NCBI GenBank assembly: GCA_018241725.1
Contig: JAFEDI010000108.1
Coordinates: forward strand, 62,001-126,000
DNA: 64,000 nucleotides
Direction: 5' to 3'
DNA from: Pseudomonadota bacterium
GTDB lineage: Bacteria; Pseudomonadota; Gammaproteobacteria; Burkholderiales; Rhodocyclaceae
Shown here piece by piece: positions 35,176 through 45,009 of the stretch (positions are counted from its first letter, which is position 1; each line of letters begins with the position of its first letter). Made by a program: the position numbers and the translations under genes. The notes below the pieces were generated by a model. That model did not search any database and was not told where the DNA came from. It saw nothing but the letters and a program-made list of their open reading frames with translations.

Positions 35176-37575
35176 TCAGTTGCGCAGCGGCTTGCCGGTT
35201 TCCAGCATGTGCTGGATGCGGGCCTGCGTGAGGGGATCCTTCAGCAGCTCGACGAACAGGCGACGCTCGACGGTGAGCAGCCATTCCTCGTCCACCAGGC
35301 TGCCGGTTTCCACCTCGCCGCCGCACAGGGCAGTTGCCGCGGCCTTGGCGACCTTATAGTCGTGGGCGGAGATCATGCCGCCCACCTTCATGTTCACCAG
35401 CATCATCTCGAAGGTGGCGATACCGTTCTTGCCGGCCACCGGGATGCCGCGTGCCAGCGGCGGTGGCGCATGACCGGCATCGGCCAGCGCGCGTGCTTCG
35501 CGGATGGCAACCCACAGCAGCTCGTGGGCGTTGAACAGGATCGTGTCCGACGGCCGCGCGAAGCCGTAGTCGATGGCTTCCTGGGCGCTCTTGGCGACCT
35601 TCGCCATCGCAATGGTCTGGAACACCGGTTGCAGAAAGTTGAAGACCTCCTGCGGCGTCGCCGACTGGGCGGCCAACCCGGCAGCGCGCAGCGCGAATTC
35701 CTTGCAACCGCCGCCCGCCGGAATCAGGCCGACACCGGCTTCCACAAGACCCACGTAGCTCTCCAGCGCCAGCACGCGCTTGCCTGCGTGCATGACGAAC
35801 TCGCAACCGCCGCCGAGCGCCATGCCCTGCACCGTGGCAACGACCGGGACCTGGGCGTATTTCAACGCCTGCGAGGCGCGCTGGAATTTCTCGACCGTCG
35901 CTTCGAGTACGTCGAAGCGACCGGCGCCGATGGCTTCCGCCACCTGCTGCAGGTTGGCCCCGACGGCAAACGGCGCCTCGTGCCAGACGACGAGGCCGTC
36001 GAGGGTGGTCTCGGCCTGGCGCACCGCGGCGATGACGCCGTCCAGCACCTCGTTGCCGATGGTGTGCATTTTCGACTTGATCGACACGATGCCGATGCCG
36101 GCGTCGACCGCTGGTAGGCGCCACAGGCGCACGCCGTCGTTCTCGTACAAGGTTTCGCCGGACTGGTCCGGAGACGCCGCGTTTTCGCCGAGCACCCGCT
36201 CCGGGAAGAGCTGGCGGCGGTAGACCGGCAGGTCGGAACGTGGCACGTAGGCATTCCGGCGGGCCGACCAGGAACCCTCCGGCGCATGCACACCACTGCG
36301 GCCGGCTTCCAGCGCCCAGGCCGGCAGCGGCGCGGTGCTCATCGCCTTGCCGGCCGCGATGTCGGCGGCCACGGCCTCGGCAATGGCTGACCAGCCGGCG
36401 GCCTGCCAGGTTTCGAACGGACCTTGCGCCCAGCCGAAGCCCCAGCGCATGGCCAGGTCGAGGTCGCGGGCATTGTCGGCGACGTTTTCGAGCTGCGCGG
36501 CGGCATAGTGGAAGATGTCGCGGAAGATCGCCCACAGGAATTGCGCATGCGGATGCAGCGACGCCCGCAGTGCGGCGAATTTCTCGGCCGGGCTCCTGAG
36601 TTTGAGGATCGCGGCGACCTCCTCGGCGATTTCGCCCGAGGAGGTCCGATAGCCCTGCTCAGCCAGGTCGAGCACCTGGATTTCCCTGCCCTGCTTGCGG
36701 AAGATGCCGCAGCGGGTCTTCTGCCCCAGCGCGCCCTGCTCGATCAGCCGCGTCAGCCAGGCCGGCGTCGTGAAGTAAGCGTGCCACGGATCGTCGGGCA
36801 GCGTGTCCTGCATCGTCTTGATGACGTGGGCCAGGGTGTCCAGGCCGACCACGTCGGCGGTGCGGTAGGTGGCGCTTTTCGGCCGGCCGATCTTGGGGCC
36901 GGTCAGCGCATCCACCTCGTCGAAGCCGAGGCCGAAGGCCTGGGTGTGGTGCATCACCGCCAGGATGGAGAAGACGCCGATGCGGTTGGCGATGAAGTTC
37001 GGTGTGTCCAGCGCGCGGATCACACCTTTGCCGAGGCGGGACGTGAGCCAGGTTTCCAGCGCATCAAGCAGCTCGGCATCGGTGTGCTCCGTGGCGATGA
37101 GCTCCACCAGATGCATGTAGCGCGGCGGGTTGAAGAAGTGCACGCCGCAGAAGCGGGAACGCAGCGCTTCCGGCAGGCCTTGTTCCAGCGCATTCATCGA
37201 CAAGCCGGAGGTGTTCGACGCAATCACCGCGTCCAAGGCCAGGAAGGGACTGATCTTCGCGTAGAGGTCGTGTTTCCAGTCCATGCGCTCGGCGATCGCC
37301 TCGATGACCAGGTCGCAGTCGGCGAGCAGCGGCAGGTGCTCCTCGTAGTTGGCGGCGTCGATGTAGCGCAGCGTGTCCCTGCTCGCCAGCGGCGCCGGGT
37401 CGAGCTTCTTGAGGCCGTCGAGGGCCTTCCTTACGACCGCGCTTTTGTCGCCGTCCTTGGAAGGGAGGTCGAACAGCACAACGGGCACGTCGGCGTTGGC
37501 GAGATGGGCAGCAATCTGCGCGCCCATCACGCCGGCGCCGAGGACCGCGGCCTTTCTTACGATCAACTTGTTCAA
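35176..37575 (-). CDS. fadN: 3-hydroxyacyl-CoA dehydrogenase/enoyl-CoA hydratase, FadN type
   Basis: About 799 residues from a TTG at 37575, seven bases after AAAGGAG; an ATG at 37608 would add 11 residues but lacks a site. The order is reversed relative to E. coli FadB: NAD-dependent dehydrogenase first (AAVLGAGVMGAQIAAHLANA, VIASNTSGLSMN, FFNPPRYMHLVELI, GRPKSATYRTADVVGLDT; about 1-400), enoyl-CoA hydratase second (about 500-690, with VQGMALGGGCEFVMHAG). This layout equals Bacillus FadN, here next to fadA and an acyl-CoA dehydrogenase as in fadNAE. It hydrates enoyl-CoA and oxidises 3-hydroxyacyl-CoA. Confidence 0.94.
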   Translation of the reverse strand: MNKLIVRKAAVLGAGVMGAQIAAHLANADVPVVLFDLPSKDGDKSAVVRKALDGLKKLDPAPLASRDTLRYIDAANYEEHLPLLADCDLVIEAIAERMDWKHDLYAKISPFLALDAVIASNTSGLSMNALEQGLPEALRSRFCGVHFFNPPRYMHLVELIATEHTDAELLDALETWLTSRLGKGVIRALDTPNFIANRIGVFSILAVMHHTQAFGLGFDEVDALTGPKIGRPKSATYRTADVVGLDTLAHVIKTMQDTLPDDPWHAYFTTPAWLTRLIEQGALGQKTRCGIFRKQGREIQVLDLAEQGYRTSSGEIAEEVAAILKLRSPAEKFAALRASLHPHAQFLWAIFRDIFHYAAAQLENVADNARDLDLAMRWGFGWAQGPFETWQAAGWSAIAEAVAADIAAGKAMSTAPLPAWALEAGRSGVHAPEGSWSARRNAYVPRSDLPVYRRQLFPERVLGENAASPDQSGETLYENDGVRLWRLPAVDAGIGIVSIKSKMHTIGNEVLDGVIAAVRQAETTLDGLVVWHEAPFAVGANLQQVAEAIGAGRFDVLEATVEKFQRASQALKYAQVPVVATVQGMALGGGCEFVMHAGKRVLALESYVGLVEAGVGLIPAGGGCKEFALRAAGLAAQSATPQEVFNFLQPVFQTIAMAKVAKSAQEAIDYGFARPSDTILFNAHELLWVAIREARALADAGHAPPPLARGIPVAGKNGIATFEMMLVNMKVGGMISAHDYKVAKAAATALCGGEVETGSLVDEEWLLTVERRLFVELLKDPLTQARIQHMLETGKPLRN

Positions 37576-37638
37576 GGGCTGTCTCCTTTGGTGATCAGAA
37601 TTATGCATTAAGAGTAATCGAGAGATCCTCGTGACGGA

Positions 37639-38934
37639 TCAGAAGCCGTAGTTCAGCTGGACGGAAAGCAGATCGACACTGTTTTCAAATTTGCCGCGCA
37701 CGGTCTGCAGCGTCACCGTCTCGGCGGTGTTCGTGACCGCCCGCGCCGTGTGGGTGTCCTTGAGGAACAGGTGGGCGTAGCCGAAATCCAGACTGGTGTT
37801 GGGCGCCACAGTCCACTTGACGCCGAAAGCCAGCCAGATGCGGTCCGCGTCGGGCACCGTCATCGTGCGGCTGGCATCGTCGGGGATCGGGTTCTTGTCG
37901 TACGCGGTGCCGGCGCGCAGCTTCCAGTCCTGGTTGTACTGCCAGGTCGCGCCGACGCCCACGCGCCAGGTGTCCTTGAAGTTGTAGCGCAGCGGTGCCG
38001 TGGCCGATGCGCCGCTGGCAGCCACCTTGGGTGCAAGGGCCTGCAGGCTGCTCCAACCGGTCCAGGTGTAATCGCCCAGCAGGGTCCAGCGCTCGTCAAG
38101 TTTGTGGTGCAGTGCGACGGACAAGGTGTCCGGCGTTTCGATGGAGGCTGTGATCGACCGATCGATCAGGCCGGTGACGGTCTGCGTGCCGTCGAGGTCG
38201 ACCTTGACCTTGGAGCGGTAGCTCACGCCCAGCCGGGTTGCCGGATCGAACTGGTACATCAGGCCGGCGTTGTAGCCCCAGGCCCGGCCGTCCCCTTTCA
38301 GCCGCCCGACAGGCGCACCTACGTAGGGAGTGGCCTGCGTGAATTCGATCTTGCTGTCGACGTAATCGACGCCAAAGCCGAGGGACAGTTGCTCATTGAC
38401 CCGGTAGGCGACGGAGGGATTGACGTTGATGTGGCGAATGCGGGTCTTCTGACCGGAGAAACGTCCGACGAAGGTGCTGTCGTATTCCGTCTCGTCGGCG
38501 AAGGTCGGCCCTATCCCGAGGCCCAGCCGCCAGTCGGGCGACAAGGCATAGGCGTAGTAGATCGCCGGCACCAGGTGCGCACCGCCGCCGTTGCCGCCCG
38601 AGTCACCGATCGGATGGAAGGCGCCGGTGGGGGTGCCGGTCAGTGGATTGATGACCGGCATCGGCGTGGTTCCCTCATTCGTGAAACGCGTGCTGCGGTT
38701 GATCACCGTCGTCACCGCGCTGAAGTTGTGGGTGCCCGACAGCAGCGTCATTCCGGCCGGATTGAAATAGATCGTGCTGGCATCCTCCGCAACTGCGGCC
38801 TGGCCGGCATAGGCCGTCCCAAGGCCCGAGCCGTTCTGCTCCATGAGCTGGAAGCCGGCGGCCGTTGCTGCACCGGAAAATGCCAGCCCTGTCAGGAGGC
38901 AGGGGATCAGGCGGGGCTGCACCATGTTTCGCAT
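37639..38934 (-). CDS. fadL: Long-chain fatty acid outer-membrane transporter FadL
   Basis: 431 residues from the ATG at 38934, with AAAGGAGAC upstream; the open frame to 39132 runs through the operators and is not coding. Signal peptide about 1-25, then the FadL N-terminal plug signature (AAGFQLMEQNGSGLGTAYAG, AEDASTIYFNPAGMTLL) and a beta-barrel ending FENSVDLLSVQLNYGF. It takes hydrophobic acids across the outer membrane. First gene of the leftward fad locus, 63 bp before fadN, and preceded by two putative PsrA boxes. Confidence 0.95.
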   Translation of the reverse strand: MRNMVQPRLIPCLLTGLAFSGAATAAGFQLMEQNGSGLGTAYAGQAAVAEDASTIYFNPAGMTLLSGTHNFSAVTTVINRSTRFTNEGTTPMPVINPLTGTPTGAFHPIGDSGGNGGGAHLVPAIYYAYALSPDWRLGLGIGPTFADETEYDSTFVGRFSGQKTRIRHINVNPSVAYRVNEQLSLGFGVDYVDSKIEFTQATPYVGAPVGRLKGDGRAWGYNAGLMYQFDPATRLGVSYRSKVKVDLDGTQTVTGLIDRSITASIETPDTLSVALHHKLDERWTLLGDYTWTGWSSLQALAPKVAASGASATAPLRYNFKDTWRVGVGATWQYNQDWKLRAGTAYDKNPIPDDASRTMTVPDADRIWLAFGVKWTVAPNTSLDFGYAHLFLKDTHTARAVTNTAETVTLQTVRGKFENSVDLLSVQLNYGF

Positions 38935-38990
38935 CGAGTCGTCTCCTTTTGTACTTTTGTAATAAGCAAGAACATCGAAACCAAATTGCG

Positions 38991-39004
38991 CAAACGTTCG
39001 TTTT
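38991..39004. promoter_or_regulatory. Putative PsrA box 1 upstream of fadL
   Basis: CAAACGTTCGTTTT, 57 bp before the fadL ATG and in the expected promoter region. It shares CAAACGTTCGTTT with the site at 39063 and matches the general PsrA/FadR-TetR operator form. Confidence 0.65.
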
Positions 39005-39062
39005 AATTTCTTGGCAAAAAAACAGCCTTGCGACCTCAAGGCTTTTCCAGTCAACCATAGTT

Positions 39063-39076
39063 CAAACGTTCGTTTA
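39063..39076. promoter_or_regulatory. Putative PsrA box 2 upstream of fadL
   Basis: CAAACGTTCGTTTA, 72 bp upstream of the first box in the gap between psrA (ends 39235) and fadL. Identical in 13 of 14 bases to the proximal box. The two boxes could support cooperative repression. Confidence 0.65.
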
Positions 39077-39234
39077 ATAATAAGGATGCTACTTCGAGCC
39101 GGCAAGTCTTTTTTGTGTGCCTGCACAGACAAGGGTGTCAGGGAAAGGATGGTGGGCCGCCCTTCTCAAAGGCGTTCGCCCGCTCCGCTGCAGGTCCCGG
39201 CTGCAAAAAACATCACGCCGGGACCCAGGCTCCG

Positions 39235-39963
39235 TCAGTCCGCAACGCCCCCAAACTGCGGCAACGGCGCCCGCAGGCCACCGAGCAGGAAGGACATCAG
39301 GCGCGGCAGCAGCCTGTCGAAGCGGTCCATCTCAGCCTCGTCCTCGATCTGCCAGTCCGTCACGACGCGCAACGCGTCGATGCCGGCGATCGCGAACGAG
39401 GTGGCGCCGAGCATGAAGTGGAAACGCCAGACGATCTCGGCCTTGGGCACATCCGGCAGCGCCTTGAACAGCGCTTCCTTGTAGCGCTCGACGACGGTGC
39501 GGTATTCGCGGGCGAGAAAGGTATGGATGAACTCGGTGGGCTCGGTGAGGGTTCGCCCGAGCAGGCGCAGGAAAGTCATGCCGCCGCGGGCCTCGTTGTC
39601 GGCCAGGCGCAGCAGCGTCCCGAAAAAACCATCCACGATCTGCGACGGCTTCAACGGCTTGCCCGCCGATTCCCGCTCCAGCGCGTCGAGGATGCGCATG
39701 CGCTCATCGTTGAGCCAGTCGAGCCGCCGGCGGAAGACCTCCTGCATCAGGGACTCCTTGGAGCCGAAGTGGTAATTCACCGCCGCCAGGTTGACGCCTG
39801 CCCCGCTGGTGATCTGGCGCATCGACGTCCCTTCGTAGCCGTTCGCCATGAAGAGGCGCTCGGCCGCATCGAGAATTCGTTCGCGGGTGTCCGCATTGGG
39901 GGTTTCGACAGCTTTCGGTGCAGCCACTTCTGATACTCCGTCCTCGTACAGTCGTTTGAACAT
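39235..39963 (-). CDS. psrA: TetR-family regulator of beta-oxidation, PsrA-like
   Basis: 242 residues from the ATG at 39963 (AAGGA eight bases upstream). HTH about 35-75 reads TSMRQITSGAGVNLAAVNYH then FGSKESLMQEVF, very close to Pseudomonas PsrA. The ligand domain shows the matching IVWRFHFMLGATSFAIAGID. PsrA proteins repress fatty acid degradation and are released by long-chain fatty acids or acyl-CoA. The three putative boxes in the fad locus fit this. No box is visible in front of its own start. Confidence 0.85.
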   Translation of the reverse strand: MFKRLYEDGVSEVAAPKAVETPNADTRERILDAAERLFMANGYEGTSMRQITSGAGVNLAAVNYHFGSKESLMQEVFRRRLDWLNDERMRILDALERESAGKPLKPSQIVDGFFGTLLRLADNEARGGMTFLRLLGRTLTEPTEFIHTFLAREYRTVVERYKEALFKALPDVPKAEIVWRFHFMLGATSFAIAGIDALRVVTDWQIEDEAEMDRFDRLLPRLMSFLLGGLRAPLPQFGGVAD

Positions 39964-40162
39964 AAATTGATCCTTACGTGGATGCAAGCACCGGAGTCAG
40001 CGCCACGGACAGCAAGCAGGTGTCCCTCCGCACATCCATCGGCCGCAACGCCTGCATCCCCATGGAGGATCAGGTGCGCTCACCCAGCTATACACCCAGA
40101 ACCAAGACCTACTATCGGTTGATTCATCAACCACTCCAATCACTAAATAGCCGATCAGCGCA

Positions 40163-40192
40163 TTGACATCCCCACCAGCCGCCGCCTACACT
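40163..40192 (+). promoter_or_regulatory. Sigma-70-type promoter for the riboswitch-nrdAB transcript
   Basis: TTGACA (40163-40168), 18-bp spacer, TACACT (40187-40192), ending just before the riboswitch. A palindrome GGTTGATTCATCAACC lies about 40-50 bp upstream (around 40117-40132) and might bind a repressor. No NrdR-box pair is obvious, but one cannot be excluded by eye. Confidence 0.55.
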
Positions 40193-40199
40193 CCGCCCC

Positions 40200-40370
40200 G
40201 TCATTGGTTCCCCGCCAGGGGATGAAAAGGGAAGCCGGTGCGAGACCACGGTCTCAATGCCGGCACTGCCCCCGCAACTGTAATCGGCGAGTTTCGTGCC
40301 CCCACAGCCACTGGATGCGCTCCGGGAAGGCCGGCACGACACGCGGACCCGAGAGTCAGGAGACCTGCCA
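40200..40370 (+). ncRNA. Cobalamin (adenosylcobalamin) riboswitch
   Basis: Conserved cobalamin elements occur in order: GGGAAGCCGGTGCGA (40229 on), AATGCCGGCACTGCCCCCGC then AACTGTA (B12 box core region), CCACTGG, GGGAAGGC, and the closing GTCAGGAGACCTGCC (about 40355-40369) that pairs back to the start. It sits in the leader of nrdA, 150 bp before the start codon, with an expression platform of GC hairpins (for example CCGCCGTCGTGCGGCGG near 40426-40442). Binding of B12 would be expected to shut off the downstream RNR. Confidence 0.93.
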
Positions 40371-40519
40371 TGGCCCAATCCTTTTGCGCTTTTGGGGCGG
40401 GGTGTCCCTGAAACGAGGAGTCTTGCCGCCGTCGTGCGGCGGGCCACCCTGCCGGGTTCCCGCCATCGTGCAAAGGCAGCGCCCTCGGCTCTCCGCCCCC
40501 CGGACACGGAGAACCCGCT

Positions 40520-43302
<2,783 letters not shown>

Positions 43303-43306
<4 letters not shown>

Positions 43307-44373
43307 ACGCCCCCTTCAACGACTGGGACGCCCCCCTGCGCCCCGCCGGCGCGCCGCAGTCCGCCGCGCTGGCGCCGGTGAATGCCGCCGACAAGCGCAT
43401 CGTCGGCGGCCACACCGACATCAACCAGCTCGCCCCCTTCAAGTATCCGTGGGCCTGGGAGTTCTTCCTCAAGGCCAACCGCAACCACTGGACGCCGCTG
43501 GAAATCTCCATGGCCCAGGACGTGCACGACTACCACCACAAGCTCACGTCCGCCGAGCGCCACGTTTTCGAGAACGTGCTCGCCTACCTCACCACCTCCG
43601 ACATCCTGGCCATGCGCAACATCGGCCTGGCGGTGATGGAAAAGATGAGCGCCCCCGAGTTGCAGATCTACCAGGCCCGCCAGGTGTACGAGGAAGCCCT
43701 GCACACCTGGACCTACCAGCACTGCATCGAATCCATCGGCCTCGACCAGCAGGAGATCTACAACCGCTACCGGGTCGTGCCGGCCATCCACGGCAAGATC
43801 GCCCTCGCCAACCGGCGCCTGGAAGGGGTCATGCGCCCGGACTTCGACCTCGCCGAGCGGGACAACCTGCACGAGTTCGCACTGTCCTACTTTTTCTTCG
43901 CGGCGATCTTCGAAGGCTGCTGGTTCTACAACGGCTTCTCGCCGATCTTCGCACTGCAGCGCCGCGGCCTCATGAAGGGCGCCGCCGAACAGCTCCAGTA
44001 CATCATGCGCGACGAGGTGCTGCACTGCGCCTTCGGCATCCGCGTGGTGCGCGAACTGCTCAAGGAAGAACAGCTCACCCTCGACCCGGCAGCGCTGCGC
44101 ACCCTGTGGGACGAAGCCGAGGCGGCCGAACGCACCTACGCCGACTACATCCTGCGGGAGCCCATCCTCGGCTACAACGCGGACCTGCACACCGCCCAGT
44201 TCCGCTTCATGGCCAACCGCCGCGCCCGCCAAGTCGGCCTCGCCGAACCCTTCCCCGGCGCCGAAAGCGTGCTGCCGTGGCTCGACGAGCAAGCCAACCT
44301 GCGCAAGGAGAAGAACTTCTTCGAGACCCGCGTCACGGAGTACCAGACCGGCGGTGCGCTGGCCTGGGATTGA
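43303..44373 (+). CDS. nrdB: Class Ia ribonucleoside-diphosphate reductase, beta subunit (NrdB)
   Basis: 356 residues from the ATG overlapping the nrdA stop; the frame stays open far upstream but that is antisense-free overlap with nrdA and not used. Ferritin-like di-iron protein. Ligands and radical site are visible: E131, H134 and Tyr138 (EALHTWTY), E204 (FEGCW), E238 and H241 (DEVLH). The spacing E-x2-H-x3-Y equals E. coli NrdB E115/H118/Y122. It generates the stable tyrosyl radical for NrdA with iron and oxygen. No NrdI, so class Ia rather than Ib. Confidence 0.95.
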
Positions 44374-44436
44374 GCGCCTGCTCCTCGTCGGGCCACTCCG
44401 CCCAGGCAATCCGCCCGGCCAGACCGCTTCCGGAAC

Positions 44437-44807
44437 CGTCCCGACCATCCGGAAGCGCCTCCCGAGGAGCCCGGCGGATGTCCCGACTATCCGGAAGCCC
44501 CTCGCGAGGAGCCCGGCGAATGTCCTGCCCTGTCCGCGAATCTCTCGCGAGTCCCTCCAGGACAGACCACCCCTATCCCGCCGATACTCCTGCCCCATCC
44601 GAAAGCTGCTCGCGAGGCCCACCGGGACAGGGACCGACTGTCCGAGAGCTCCTCGCGAGTATCCCGGAGACAGACCCACCCTATCCCCCGCACCCGATCG
44701 AGGACTTCCGATACAGGACGGACCCCCTCGGCGGGGGGCGCGAGTACCGCCGGGGTACTCGCGACTATCCCGGAGGGGGTCGTGACCATCCCGGAGGTAC
44801 TCGCGAG
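44437..44807. repeat. Degenerate repeat zone with five copies of the palindrome CTCGCGAG
   Basis: In the 636-bp gap 44374-45009 no gene is supported. Exact CTCGCGAG copies start at 44501, 44544, 44609, 44652 and 44800 (spacings 43, 65, 43, 148). They are embedded in related phrases such as GTCCCGACTATCCGGAAG and GAGCCCGGCG; two adjacent ~42-bp units (44437-44478 and 44479-44520) are near copies. Open frames here are simply low-complexity GC-rich shadows. The repeat family, any protein that binds it, and its genome distribution are unknown. Confidence 0.7.
44739..44763. repeat. Perfect 10-bp hairpin within the CTCGCGAG zone
   Basis: CGCGAGTACC (44739-44748) and GGTACTCGCG (44754-44763) form a 10-bp stem with a GCCGG loop. 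It reuses the CTCGCG core of the surrounding repeats. There is no T-tract on either side, so termination is not the obvious role. Confidence 0.65.
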
Positions 44808-44827
44808 CCCCTTCGCCGGGACGGCGA

Positions 44828-44998
44828 TCACCTCGGGGACACGCTCACGCCGCGGCGCTGCAGTTCCGGCACAAGATATTCGACGACGTCCTCGAAGGTC
44901 TCGTGGGACAACGCATAGGCCAGGTTGAACCCGTCCACGTTGGTCTCCTCGACCCACTGCTGGAGGGTGTCCGCGACGGTGACCGGCTCCGCATCGAC
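44828..44998 (-). pseudogene. C-terminal remnant of an LLM-type flavin monooxygenase (NtaA/SnaA/DszA family)
   Basis: Read leftward from about 44998, an open frame without a start codon gives TVADTLQQWVEETNVDGFNL, AYALSHETF and EYLVPELQRRG, then stops at 44828. This is the highly conserved C-terminus of NtaA/SnaA/SoxA/DszA-type FMNH2-dependent monooxygenases. The other ~400 residues are absent. The fragment begins immediately after the Hsp70 stop codon, so it marks a deletion or rearrangement joint between the repeat zone and the Hsp70 operon. Confidence 0.75.
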
Positions 44999-45009
44999 CG
45001 GGAACGGCG

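Noticed and set aside
33937-36117. 726-codon rightward open frame
   Set aside because: Antisense to fadA and fadN, same low-quality composition; no domain and no ribosome-binding site of note.
44374-45009. CRISPR array in the repeat zone
   Set aside because: Repeat units are degenerate and spacers are not unique sequences of constant length; no cas genes nearby.
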